From the NCBI GenBank assembly GCA_002436065.1, contig DIXP01000035.1:1-52744 (forward strand): a stretch of DNA of 52,744 nucleotides, in the 5' to 3' direction. This document shows positions 41,432 to 50,191 of the stretch, piece after piece (the first letter of the stretch is position 1; each line of letters opens with the position of its first letter). The position numbers and the translations under genes are program-made. The notes under the pieces were generated by a model. It was not told the origin of the DNA. It ran no database searches and saw only the letters and a list, made by a program, of their open reading frames with translations. Source of the stretch: Chloroflexi bacterium UBA6077 (GTDB lineage: Bacteria; Chloroflexota; UBA6077).

Positions 41432-42193
41432 ATGGCTTCGATCATAGCGATCTCTAATCAAAAGGGCGGTGTCGGCAAGACGACCACCACGGCGAACTTG
41501 GGCGCCGCTCTGTTCCATTTGGGCAAGAAGGTGCTGCTGGTCGACATGGACCCGCAGGCCAACCTCAGCTCGGCGCTTGGACTCACTGAACTCCCGACTA
41601 CCACCGTGGCCGAGTCGTTGCTCGACCGCAAGGTGCCCCTTCCTATCGTGACGATAATGGAGAGGTTGGACGCTAGGCTGGCGCTTGTCCCCTCATCCCT
41701 TGCCCTTGCCAGCGCCGAGGCCGCCCTCATGAACAAGCTCGGGCGCGAGTTGCGGCTGCGCGACCAGTTGGCCATGGTGTCGGGGGCGTTCGACTTCGTA
41801 TTGATCGATACGCCCCCCTCTCTGGGGCTGTTGACCATCAACGCCCTCGTGGCGGCCGACAGGGTCGTGATCCCCACGGAGGCCAGGCTGTTCTCTCTGC
41901 AGGGGCTGCAGATGATGCAGGAGAGCATCGAAGAGGTGCTCTACCTGAATCCTAAGCTGCAGGTGGTTGGGGTTGTGCTGAGCAAACTGGATAGGCGGCT
42001 TAAAGAGGAGAAGCTGGTATCCAGCTACCTACGCGAGCGGTGGGGAGCCAAGGTCTTTCAGACCGAGGTAGGGACTAACAGCAAGATCCTGGAAGCCGCC
42101 TCCTCTGGTACTTCTGTCTTCAACTACGCCGGCGCGGAGAAGGCTGCCGAGATCTACCTTGCTCTGGCAAAGGAGGTGCTGGACCGTGGCTAA
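41432..42193 (+). CDS. parA: ParA/Soj-family chromosome partitioning ATPase
   Basis: 253 residues. Deviant Walker A KGGVGKTTTTANLG (about 11), switch VDMDPQANLSSALG (about 38) and DTPPSLGLLTINAL (about 125) are all present. ParA proteins position chromosomes or other cargo by ATP-driven gradients. No ParB is adjacent. The 3' end overlaps ftsZ by 8 bases, so the two are cotranslated, suggesting that this ParA helps place the division ring. Confidence 0.9.
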   Translation: MASIIAISNQKGGVGKTTTTANLGAALFHLGKKVLLVDMDPQANLSSALGLTELPTTTVAESLLDRKVPLPIVTIMERLDARLALVPSSLALASAEAALMNKLGRELRLRDQLAMVSGAFDFVLIDTPPSLGLLTINALVAADRVVIPTEARLFSLQGLQMMQESIEEVLYLNPKLQVVGVVLSKLDRRLKEEKLVSSYLRERWGAKVFQTEVGTNSKILEAASSGTSVFNYAGAEKAAEIYLALAKEVLDRG

Positions 42194-43535
42194 GGTAAGG
42201 GGTGGCTTTGATCCGTCCCGACTGGTCGAACCCGTGAGGAGCACTCCCATTGTCGGCAAGATCGTCTCGGATGAGATCGAGTCGGCGGCCAAAGGGTTCA
42301 CTGAGATCAAGATCGTGGGGGTGGGCGGTGGGGGCAACAATGCCCTGAACCGGATGATCGAGGCCGGGATCAGGGGCGTGGACTTCATTGCTGTCAACAC
42401 CGACGCGCAGGCACTGGAGAATTCGCTGGCTCCCCACAAGATACCCATCGGTGGGAAGACGATGAAGCGGCTCGGCGCGGGCGGCGACCCGATGGTTGGG
42501 GAGCGGGCGGCGGAGATCAGCCGCGACCAGCTCGAGGAGGCCATCGTTGGGTCAGACATGGTGTTCATCACCGCCGGCATGGGGGGAGGGACCGGGACTG
42601 GGGCATCACCTGTCATCGCGGAGATCGCCAAGAAGAACCGTTGCCTCACCGTTGCCGTCGTCACCATGCCGTTCACCTTCGAGGGGCGCCACCGGCGAGG
42701 TATGGCGGAACAGGGGTTGCAGCTGCTGACGGAGAGGGTGGACGCCGTGATCGCCATCCCCAACGACCGGCTGCTGTCTATGACGAACAAGCGGGTCAGC
42801 CTGTTGGAGGCGTTCCGGATGGCGGACAACATCCTCCGCCAGGGCGTGCAGGGGATCTCGGACCTCATCACGGTGACAGGACTGATCAACCTGGACTTCG
42901 CGGACGTGAAGACGATCATGAGCGGCGCCGGGTCGGCATTGATGGCGATCGGTGAAGGAAAGGGTCAGTCCAGGGCTATTGAGGCCGCGCGGGCCGCCAT
43001 CGCCAGCCCGCTGCTCGATATCTCCATAGATGGGGCAACGGGGGTGCTGGTGAACGTCACCGGCGGTCCGGACATGAGCCTGATGGAGGTGAGCGAGGCG
43101 GCATCCCTGATATCCGAGGCGGCGAGCCCGGACGCGAACATCATCGTGGGTGCGGTGATCCACCCCAAGCCGCTGGTGGAGTTTCAGGTCACGCTTATAG
43201 CGACCGGCTTTGGTAGTAGCCAGAAGCGCAAGGCCGACGTGAAGGTGAGCGACGTGTTCGCGAAGCTGGACAGGGGCGCGGGGCAACCGGCGGCTGCCTC
43301 TGAGCGACGCGAGATGACCCAGTCCCGTGACGCGGGCGACGTGCGGGAGGTCCGAGGGATCCGTGAGATGCCGGAGCCGAGGGATCCGTTCCGGGAACCG
43401 GAGCCACGGGAGCCGTACGCGCCTAGGGAGCCGGAGCCGCGAGACCCCTATGCACCGCGGGAGCGGCGCGAGCAGCGGGGTGGTCTGCGCGATCTGGACG
43501 TGCCGGCCTTCCTGAGGAGGAAGCGGCCGGAGTAG
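42186..43535 (+). CDS. ftsZ: Cell division GTPase FtsZ
   Basis: 449 residues. After about 35 extra N-terminal residues the GTPase core shows VGVGGGGNNALNRM, NTDAQAL, the tubulin signature GMGGGTGTGASP (about 132) and the catalytic loop NLDFADVKTIM (about 238). The C-terminal linker is Arg/Glu/Pro-rich and repeats the unit EPRDPY/EPREPYAPRE several times. It ends in the conserved tail DLDVPAFLRRK, which in other bacteria binds FtsA, SepF or ZipA. The GTG at 42186 was chosen because it gives a short overlap with parA. It is not in a mur/dcw cluster. Confidence 0.95.
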   Translation: MAKVRGGFDPSRLVEPVRSTPIVGKIVSDEIESAAKGFTEIKIVGVGGGGNNALNRMIEAGIRGVDFIAVNTDAQALENSLAPHKIPIGGKTMKRLGAGGDPMVGERAAEISRDQLEEAIVGSDMVFITAGMGGGTGTGASPVIAEIAKKNRCLTVAVVTMPFTFEGRHRRGMAEQGLQLLTERVDAVIAIPNDRLLSMTNKRVSLLEAFRMADNILRQGVQGISDLITVTGLINLDFADVKTIMSGAGSALMAIGEGKGQSRAIEAARAAIASPLLDISIDGATGVLVNVTGGPDMSLMEVSEAASLISEAASPDANIIVGAVIHPKPLVEFQVTLIATGFGSSQKRKADVKVSDVFAKLDRGAGQPAAASERREMTQSRDAGDVREVRGIREMPEPRDPFREPEPREPYAPREPEPRDPYAPRERREQRGGLRDLDVPAFLRRKRPE

Positions 43536-44078
43536 TCTGAAGGGTCCGACATTTCCACAAGGACCAGTATCTCCTCTCGAGGGTAGAAACGGCCGGTACA
43601 TTCCAACTGCATATCGGTGCTCTTATGAAGCGGCCTCGACCGACACTGCAATTCGGTCGGGGCCGCTTCTGCCTTGTTGTAGTACAAAAATCCTATTGTG
43701 CGAGATGGGCGAGGGGCTGATAGTGCGTGCGAGCCTGCAGGCAATGGGCCTGGACGTTGACGAGGTACTATGCGGACAGACAGTGGGTTGGCGCTCCGGC
43801 ATGGCAATGGGGGCAGGTATAGGTGCGTTGAGGGGAGGGGCGGGTCTGCCCGTAACGGGAGATCCTTCGTTATCGCTCCTACAAAAATGAATCGTGCTCA
43901 CCCTCCAACAGGAGATCCTTCGCTCGACGCTCAGGATGACAGTTGTAGCGAGCATCTTTTCATCGTTTCAAGTGGCCCGCTAGGGCCATGGGTTGCTCAG
44001 GATGACAGGGGTAGGCGTGGTGACAGGGATAGGGGCACTCAGGATGATGGGGGTTCTAACCCCGGTGGCGGAGCACTG
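43536..44078. other. Repeat-rich gap between ftsZ and the tad genes
   Basis: 543 bp with no convincing gene; a short frame at 43696-43890 lacks a ribosome site and ends in repeat sequence. After the ftsZ terminator come remnants of a repeat reading GAGATCCTTCG...CTCAGGATGACA (43858-43868, 43910-43941, 43996-44006, 44038-44046). Family-2 repeat sequence then continues into 44121-44151. Confidence 0.6.
43627..43669 (+). terminator. ftsZ terminator hairpin
   Basis: GAAGCGGCCTCGACCGA (43627-43643) pairs with TCGGTCGGGGCCGCTTC (43653-43669) with a single G-T mismatch and a 9-base loop. CTGCCTTGTTGT follows, only weakly T-rich. Confidence 0.7.
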
Positions 44079-44654
44079 ATGCTCCACCACAGTGATTGTG
44101 ATGCGTCGCGTTGTGGAGCGCCGGGCGGCAGGGGACAAGCCCCTACCCTACGGGGCGAGGGACGGGTAGGCGGGGCGGGTCGGGAACGGGCGGCACAGGG
44201 TGGGCAGGGGATGCTGGAGATGGCGCTGGTGGCGCCTGTGGTGATAGTCCTTATCATGGTGGTGCTGGAGCTAGGTTTCGCGATCCATGCCAACATCAAC
44301 ATCGCGTGGGCGGCGAGGGAGGGGGCGCGGGCCGGCGCCGTATACCTGTACCAGCAGGACTGCAGCAAGCGGGACAACGATGATAACCGTGAGGGTGGCA
44401 CCGGGCCGTGTATCAGCCACTACACGGACAACATTAGGGACACCGTTGGCCGATCGGCCGGCGTGCTGCGGGGCTTCGACAAGGTGAACCACGTCACAAT
44501 CAGCTACACCCCGACAAGCTCCACAACGTGGGAGACCAGGAGCGGCGACCTGGTCAACGTGGAGATCTCCTATCCGTACCGTTTCCTCACCGACATGCTG
44601 ACGAACCAGACCCTCACCCTGAGGGCTCGTGGGACCGCGAGGATCGAGCCATGA
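44079..44654 (+). CDS. tadE: TadE-like pseudopilin 1
   Basis: Up to 191 residues. The TadE segment GGQGMLEMALVAPVVIVLIM begins near residue 41: a Gly-cleavage-like site with the Glu at +5, then one hydrophobic helix, then a soluble domain with a possible Cys pair (about 92 and 106). TadE proteins are minor pseudopilins of Tad/Flp pili or surface-assembly systems. The ATG at 44079 gives a basic N-terminus that includes translated family-2 repeat (GAPGGRGQAPTLRGEGR); the only other in-frame candidate, ATG 44211, would leave no residues before the helix. The end overlaps the next gene by ATGA. Confidence 0.75.
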   Translation: MLHHSDCDASRCGAPGGRGQAPTLRGEGRVGGAGRERAAQGGQGMLEMALVAPVVIVLIMVVLELGFAIHANINIAWAAREGARAGAVYLYQQDCSKRDNDDNREGGTGPCISHYTDNIRDTVGRSAGVLRGFDKVNHVTISYTPTSSTTWETRSGDLVNVEISYPYRFLTDMLTNQTLTLRARGTARIEP

Positions 44655-45118
44655 GGGCGCGGGCAACGGGTAGCCTCGGCCAATCGCTGGTGGAGTTTGC
44701 GCTCACCCTGCCGATCATGGTGGTGCTGCTGATGGGGGTCATAGACGTGGGGTTCATCCTCCACGCCCACGTCCAGACGGCAGGTGCATGCTGGGAGGGG
44801 GCCAGGCGGGGCACGCTGTACGGAGGGAACCTGAACAGCAGTTACGACCAGAACGACACGGAGAGGGCGCAGGTCGTCCGAGCGGCGGTGCAGGGCGCGA
44901 TGGGGCGACTGGATGTCTCCGACGCGCAGAACTTCAGCGCGGCCAGCGACGTGCAGATCACATACTACCCTGACATTCCGGCCGCAGACTCGACACGGTC
45001 GGGCGAGGAGATGATGGTCAGGTGCAGCTACAGGCAGCCAGTGTGGTTCGGAGTGCTGACCGGAATAAGCAACCATCGGTTGTCGGTGAGCAGCTCGACC
45101 AGGGTGAGGATTCAGTGA
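44651..45118 (+). CDS. tadE: TadE-like pseudopilin 2
   Basis: 155 residues, starting at the ATG that overlaps the previous stop. The N-terminus GSLGQSLVEFALTLPIMVVLLMGVI is the TadE/pseudopilin consensus with Glu at +5, followed by GFILHAHVQTAG and a soluble domain. It is paired with the preceding TadE and the TadG-like gene in one overlapping operon. Confidence 0.85.
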   Translation: MRARATGSLGQSLVEFALTLPIMVVLLMGVIDVGFILHAHVQTAGACWEGARRGTLYGGNLNSSYDQNDTERAQVVRAAVQGAMGRLDVSDAQNFSAASDVQITYYPDIPAADSTRSGEEMMVRCSYRQPVWFGVLTGISNHRLSVSSSTRVRIQ

Positions 45119-47031
45119 GAGTAGGAAGCGGGGAAGAGTCTTCGGAGCGGGGGCAGATCCTGATCGTTATAGCGACGGCCCTCTTCTTCGTGATGCTGGC
45201 CGCGACAGCGGTGGCGGTGGACCTGGGGAACGGGTTGCTGCAGAAGCGGCGGCTGCAGAACGTGTCCGACGCCGCGGCACTGGCCGCGACCTATGAGCTG
45301 TCCCGAGGCTCTTCCCAGAACGTGGCCCAGGCCGCGGCGGAGGGGGTCGTCTCCAGCAACCTCGGCACGGCCTTCACCTTTCCTGTGAGCAATACGGGAT
45401 CCGGCACCGCTCTGACGGAGGGGATCGAGTTCGGGACCAACAGCGTGCGGGTGGCGCTGAAGCGGTCGGTCCAGACGATGTTCGCGCCTGTGCTGGGCGT
45501 GAACAGCCTCACGGCGGGCGCCCGATCGAAGGCCCAGGTGGGGCGTTCCGGGGTGCTGCCGATTTCGGTGAAGCGGTTCTCCGCGGGGGATACCTCCTAT
45601 CCGCTGGACTCCGCTGGACAGGCGGACCCGGTGTACGACTACCTCAAGCCGAGGAACGTCGATACCATCATCGGCAGCCCCAGGGCGTGGCCGTCCCCAC
45701 TCACGTCATCCCCGTCGCCCGAGGCCGGCTACAGTCCGCCCGATGGCTACGACCCCGCACTGTCCGGTCGGGTCATGCCGATCCTTGGTCACGAGGCCCA
45801 GGCCAACATGGCCAACGGCAACGACTTCCACTTCTGGGTGATTCCGGACGTGAGGAACATCACCCAGTCCACCCCGGACTACTACAATGGAGTGAGCGGC
45901 GCCACGTCAGTCCTGCAGTTGAAGGACATCTCCTCCAGCTACCTGTGGCCGCTTCCCGGATACCCCGGCCCGCATCCGGTGGTGGGTGAGCAGATTGCGG
46001 TGCTGAATGGGGTCGATACCAAGAAGGCCGTGGACGCCCTCAAGAAGTCGTACCGACGCGGTGACGTGGTGACGGCGATGGTGTACGACGGCACGGTATA
46101 CCGCCGCCCTAGCTTCTCCCTCCAGGTGGACAACGGCAAGAAGAGCACATCCAGCCTGGTCAGCAGCCCTGTGAACTTCACTTTGAGCGTAATGCCCAAC
46201 AACAACTTCTCCTCAAGTGGCGTTCGGTTCTGGGCCACGGGGCTCTCAGGGTGGGCGGACTGGCAGTTTGGGCCAGGCTCCCTGAACCAGCCCTACGATC
46301 TGCCCGTGCCGGTGTCGGGTGCCACTGTGGGTTTTCAGATTTCTTCTACGATCGAGCGCACAGGTGCCAGGACTGGTCTGATCATGGCGTACGACCAGAC
46401 CACAGGAACCGCGTCCAGCATTGCGGTCACCGTGGTGGTGGGGAGCGAGGCGGGCTTCTCGGTCTCCTGTGGTGACGCATACAAGGAGGCAGAGCAGGGA
46501 TCGCCGGCAGAGTATACCCTGCAGTTGAAGGCTGAGAACGGCTATCCGCATACCGACGTTTACACCAATGTCCTGGAGTGGTACAGCTTCAACCCTCTGG
46601 ACCCCGTCAACCCTACCAGCCTCGCGGGGCCGCCTGCGGGGATGTCTGTTTCAATTTCCGCCAACGATAATCCGGCTGCAGTAAACAACAATGCCCAGGT
46701 CAAGGTGGTCGTGCTGACAGACTCTGGCACGCCGACAGGGATATATATGGCGAGGCTGCAGATGTGGGATGGAACGCCCGCTCACACCCAGGAGGTCTAC
46801 CTGGTGGTGGAGGTGGTCGCAGCGGGCACAGGGACCAGCCTGTCGAGCGGCACCAGTTTCGTCAACGTGTTGGGCTACGCCAACTTTGCCATCACCTATG
46901 CCGACAACCATACTACCCCCTCCAGCGAAGACAACAACACAGTTTACGGCTACGCGGTCAGCGGCCTGGCGGCCGATCCCTCAGCGTTGAGGATGGGGTT
47001 GAACCCGCGGCTAGTGGGGTGGAGCCAGTAG
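45115..47031 (+). CDS. TadG-like surface protein with large extracellular region
   Basis: 638 residues. The N-terminus ERGQILIVIATALFFVMLAA is a TadG-type membrane segment, followed by the family stretch DLGNGLLQKRRLQNVSDAAALAATYEL (about 39-65). The remaining 500 or so residues are rich in Ser, Thr, Gly and Asn and look like beta-sandwich or immunoglobulin-like modules (for example TGIYMARLQMWDG). No von Willebrand A metal site was recognised. GTG start overlapping TadE2 by 4 bases. There is no TadA ATPase, TadB/C or prepilin peptidase nearby, so it depends on genes elsewhere. Confidence 0.75.
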   Translation: MRVGSGEESSERGQILIVIATALFFVMLAATAVAVDLGNGLLQKRRLQNVSDAAALAATYELSRGSSQNVAQAAAEGVVSSNLGTAFTFPVSNTGSGTALTEGIEFGTNSVRVALKRSVQTMFAPVLGVNSLTAGARSKAQVGRSGVLPISVKRFSAGDTSYPLDSAGQADPVYDYLKPRNVDTIIGSPRAWPSPLTSSPSPEAGYSPPDGYDPALSGRVMPILGHEAQANMANGNDFHFWVIPDVRNITQSTPDYYNGVSGATSVLQLKDISSSYLWPLPGYPGPHPVVGEQIAVLNGVDTKKAVDALKKSYRRGDVVTAMVYDGTVYRRPSFSLQVDNGKKSTSSLVSSPVNFTLSVMPNNNFSSSGVRFWATGLSGWADWQFGPGSLNQPYDLPVPVSGATVGFQISSTIERTGARTGLIMAYDQTTGTASSIAVTVVVGSEAGFSVSCGDAYKEAEQGSPAEYTLQLKAENGYPHTDVYTNVLEWYSFNPLDPVNPTSLAGPPAGMSVSISANDNPAAVNNNAQVKVVVLTDSGTPTGIYMARLQMWDGTPAHTQEVYLVVEVVAAGTGTSLSSGTSFVNVLGYANFAITYADNHTTPSSEDNNTVYGYAVSGLAADPSALRMGLNPRLVGWSQ

Positions 47032-47039
47032 GGATGAAG

Positions 47040-47071
47040 AGCGGGGGTGTGGCGAATGCCACACCCCCGCT
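47040..47071. terminator. Bidirectional hairpin between convergent tadG and EF-G2 genes
   Basis: A perfect 14-bp stem AGCGGGGGTGTGGC (47040-47053) / GCCACACCCCCGCT (47058-47071) with loop GAAT. There is no T-run, but its place between convergent genes suits termination. Its GCGAATGC core matches the hairpin at 11-35. Confidence 0.6.
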
Positions 47072-47116
47072 GGCTGAGTTCGGACCAGGCATCGGGCCGG
47101 CAGAGAGACGTTGACC

Positions 47117-49177
47117 CTACTCCTTTTCCTTCTCCTTCTTTGCCTCAGCGATCACCTGTGGGGCCACGTGAGCAGGCACCTCGTCGTAGCCAGCCAGCTT
47201 CATGGTGAACCGGCCTCGGGCTCCGGTAATGGAGCGCAGGTCGGTGGCGTAGCGCCTCATCTCGGAGTAGGGTGCTCTGGCTTGGATAGTGGTGAAGCCA
47301 TCCTCCGGCACCATGCCAAGCACCTGTGCCCGCTTGGTGTTGAGGTCGCCGATGATGTCGCCGGTGTAGGCATCCGGTACAGTGATTGACAACTCCACCA
47401 CCGGCTCCAGCAGCACCGGCCTGGCATCCGCTGCAGCCTTCTTGAAGCCCATCGATGCAGCGATCTTGAAGGACATCTCCGACGAGTCCACCGGATGGTA
47501 GGAGCCGTCGTACAGGGTCACCTTCACGTCCACCACTGGAGCGCCGGCTAGGGGGCCGTCGGGGAGCGACTCTCGCACACCCTTCTCGACCGCTGGAATG
47601 AAGTTCCTGGGGACCGAGCCGCCCACGACGCTGTCCTGGAAGACGAAGCCCTCGCCCCGAGGCATGGGCTCGATCGCTAGCCAGGTATCGCCGAACATGC
47701 CGTGGCCGCCGGTCTGCTTCTTGTATCGGCCCTGGGCCTTGGCGGAGGCTGTGACGGTTTCGCGATAGGCGACCTTGGGGATGTCAATGGAGACTTCCAC
47801 GCCGAACTTCCGCTTCATCCGCTCGGCGGTGATGTCAATGTGGGACTCGCCCATGCCAGACATCAGGGTCTCGCCCGTCTCAGCGCTTTTCTCCACCCGG
47901 ATGGTGGGATCCTCCTCCGTCATCCTCGCCATGGCCGGGCCCATCTTGTCCAAGTCGCCTTTGGTCTTGGGGGCGATGGCGGCCGTGAAGACCGGATCTG
48001 GGAACTCGATACCAGCCAACTCGACAGCGGCTTCCTTGGTGGTGAGGGTGTCACCTGTCGCGGTTTCCTGTAGCTTGGCCACGGCGCCGATGTCGCCCAG
48101 GCCGACCCTGGGAACCGGCTCCTGGCGCTTGCCCACCAGGGTGTACAGCTGCCCGATGCGCTCTTCGCGGCTCCGGTTGGGGTTCCAGACGTGGGAGTCG
48201 GACTGCACCGTGCCCGAGTACACCCGGAAGTAGTTCAAGCGGCCGACGTAGGGGTCGGAAACGGTCTTCCAGACCAGGGCCGCGAGCTTGTTCTGGCCGA
48301 CGAGGTCCTTGACCGAGAGATTGCCCTCCGTGGTTCGCACCGTTGTCTCCAGAGGAGTGGGCATGAAAGCCACGATGGCATCCAGCACCGGTCCCACGGC
48401 GCGGTTGGCCAGGGCGGAGCCACACATCACAGGGAAGATGGCCCTGCTCACCACGCCAGCGCGCAGGGCTCGTCGCAGCTCTTCGGTGGTGATCTCCTCG
48501 CCTTCCAGATATTTGTTGATCAACTCATCATCTAGCTCGACGGCGGTCTCCAACAGAGAGTCTCGCTGACTCTGTGCCGTGTCGCGGAGGTCGTCGGGGA
48601 TCTCCTCGGGAGTGCCCTTGTCGTCGATGATCGCCTTCATGGTTACGAGGTCGACCACGCCGCGGAAGTTCTGCTCGGCTCCGATTGGGACCTGCAGCGG
48701 GACCACACCCTTTCCGAACCTAGTCCGAAGCTGCTGCAAGGAGGTCTCGAAGTTGGCGTTCTCCCTCTCCATCTTGTTGAGAAAGAACATCCTGGCGACG
48801 CCGTTCTTGTCGGCCTCTTGCCAAGCTGTCTCCGTTCCCACTTCGGGGCCGGAGACGGCATCGATCAGGATCAGTGCCCCATCGACGATACGCATGGCCT
48901 GAACGACTTCGCCAACAAAGTCGGCGTAGCCAGGGGTGTCGAGGAGGTTGATCTTGTGGTCCTGCCACTCGCAAGGGGCGAGGGCGGTGCTCACAGAGAT
49001 GCGCCTCTTGACCTCGTCGGGGTCGTAGTCGGTGGTGGTCGTTCCCTCTTCCACCCGACCCAGTCGGTTGATGGCACCGCTCTGGAACAGCATTGCCTCG
49101 GCCAGGGAGGTCTTGCCAGCGCCACCATGGGAGAAGAGTCCTACGTTGCGGATCGCATCCGCCGGGTAATCCTTCAT
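47117..49177 (-). CDS. fusA: EF-G2-type translational GTPase
   Basis: 686 residues with the five-domain EF-G build, but with signatures of the EF-G2 paralogue group. The P-loop reads SHGGAGKTS instead of AHIDAGKTT. Switch II is DTPGYADF, with Tyr in place of the catalytic His of canonical EF-G. The G4 motif is NKMERE instead of NKMDR. Domain IV has QTGGHGMFGD in place of the QSGGRGQYG-type stretch. A canonical EF-G is therefore expected elsewhere in the genome; this one may work in recycling, stress or slow translocation, a role not settled for the family. The ATG at 49177 has GGAAGGAG upstream; the longer frame to 49225 lacks a site. It ends in a Lys/Glu tail. Confidence 0.88.
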   Translation of the reverse strand: MKDYPADAIRNVGLFSHGGAGKTSLAEAMLFQSGAINRLGRVEEGTTTTDYDPDEVKRRISVSTALAPCEWQDHKINLLDTPGYADFVGEVVQAMRIVDGALILIDAVSGPEVGTETAWQEADKNGVARMFFLNKMERENANFETSLQQLRTRFGKGVVPLQVPIGAEQNFRGVVDLVTMKAIIDDKGTPEEIPDDLRDTAQSQRDSLLETAVELDDELINKYLEGEEITTEELRRALRAGVVSRAIFPVMCGSALANRAVGPVLDAIVAFMPTPLETTVRTTEGNLSVKDLVGQNKLAALVWKTVSDPYVGRLNYFRVYSGTVQSDSHVWNPNRSREERIGQLYTLVGKRQEPVPRVGLGDIGAVAKLQETATGDTLTTKEAAVELAGIEFPDPVFTAAIAPKTKGDLDKMGPAMARMTEEDPTIRVEKSAETGETLMSGMGESHIDITAERMKRKFGVEVSIDIPKVAYRETVTASAKAQGRYKKQTGGHGMFGDTWLAIEPMPRGEGFVFQDSVVGGSVPRNFIPAVEKGVRESLPDGPLAGAPVVDVKVTLYDGSYHPVDSSEMSFKIAASMGFKKAAADARPVLLEPVVELSITVPDAYTGDIIGDLNTKRAQVLGMVPEDGFTTIQARAPYSEMRRYATDLRSITGARGRFTMKLAGYDEVPAHVAPQVIAEAKKEKEKE

Positions 49178-49279
49178 CCAATGCTCCTTCCACCATGTCC
49201 TGGAAGGGGCGCGCGTCTCGCCCATTCCGCGTGTCTAAGGCTGAATTATATCAGAGGGAGCAGCCAAACGCTCCCCGGA

Positions 49280-49309
49280 TTGGTCGGACCTCCCTCCCTA
49301 TGGTAGAAT
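49280..49309 (+). promoter_or_regulatory. Promoter candidate for yebC-ruvCA
   Basis: TTGGTC (49280-49285) and TAGAAT (49304-49309) are separated by 18 bases, in the gap between the divergent EF-G2 gene and yebC. A weak inverted repeat CTTGAAC...GTTCAAG (about 49348-49375) lies in the leader. Confidence 0.4.
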
Positions 49310-49443
49310 CTATTCAAAGTATGTGTGGGTTTGTGGGAAGTCCCCCTTGAACACCCCAGTGGGCACGTTCAAGCCCGCCATGCGCTGCGCCTCGGGCCCG
49401 CTTTCCTGGGGAGCAGCAAGGTTGGGAAGGAGGTGAGGTCGCA

Positions 49444-50190
49444 GTGTCTGGACATTCAAAATGGTCGCAGATCAAGAGACAGAAGGGCGTCAATGACGTC
49501 AGGCGAGGTGCTCTGTTCACCAAGCTGGGACGTGAGATGACGGTTGCGGCGCGCGATGGGGGCGGTGACCCCAATAGCAACTTCCGGTTGCGCTTGGCCA
49601 TCCAGAAGGCTCGCGAGAGCAATATGCCGGCGGACACCATCGACCGGGCCATCAAGAGGGGCACAGGTGGCGGCGACGGGGCTGTGCTGGAAGAGATCAC
49701 CTATGAGGGGTACGGGTCAGGTGGGACCGCGATCCTCGTGGACGCGATGACCGATAATCGCAACAGGGCAGCGGCCGAGATCCGGGCCGCATTCACGAAG
49801 TATGGTGGGAGCCTGGGCGAGTCGGGGTGCGTGTCCTGGCTGTTCGATTCAAAGGGCGTGATTGCCGTGGATGTCGGAAAGCAGGACCCGGACGAGTTGG
49901 CCCTGATTGCCATCGACGCCGGCGCCGAGGACGTCAATGTGGAGGACGGCTCGGTCGAGATCTATACCGAGCCGGCGGAGTTGGAGAAGGTTCGCCGGAC
50001 GTTGGAGGCAAGCAAGGTTGCTATTGTCAGCGCCGAGGTTGACATGGTCCCCAAGACCACGGTGCAGCTTGATTCTAAGGGCACGATCAGCGTGATGAAG
50101 CTGATCGAGAGGCTCGAGGATCTGGAGGACGTGCAGAGGGTGTACTCCAACATCGAGGTCTCCGAAGAAGCGCTGGCCCAGTACTCGTAG
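49444..50190 (+). CDS. yebC: YebC/PmpR-family protein
   Basis: 248 residues, opening with the family signature SGHSKWSQIKRQKGVND and continuing with RESNMPADTIDRAIKRGTG and EGYGSGGTAILVDAMTDNRNR. YebC proteins act as transcription regulators or, as shown more recently, as ribosome-associated factors easing stalls at proline runs. GTG start with AAGGAGGTGAG. Lying directly before ruvC is the usual arrangement. Confidence 0.95.
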   Translation: MSGHSKWSQIKRQKGVNDVRRGALFTKLGREMTVAARDGGGDPNSNFRLRLAIQKARESNMPADTIDRAIKRGTGGGDGAVLEEITYEGYGSGGTAILVDAMTDNRNRAAAEIRAAFTKYGGSLGESGCVSWLFDSKGVIAVDVGKQDPDELALIAIDAGAEDVNVEDGSVEIYTEPAELEKVRRTLEASKVAIVSAEVDMVPKTTVQLDSKGTISVMKLIERLEDLEDVQRVYSNIEVSEEALAQYS

Positions 50191-50191
50191 G

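Noticed and set aside
43696..43890. Small 64-residue frame between ftsZ and tadE
   Set aside because: It has no good ribosome site and no known pattern, and its end reads through repeat sequence (GDPSLSLLQK).
2451..44160. CRISPR array
   Set aside because: The palindromic repeats are scattered kilobases apart, lack uniform spacers and have no cas genes.
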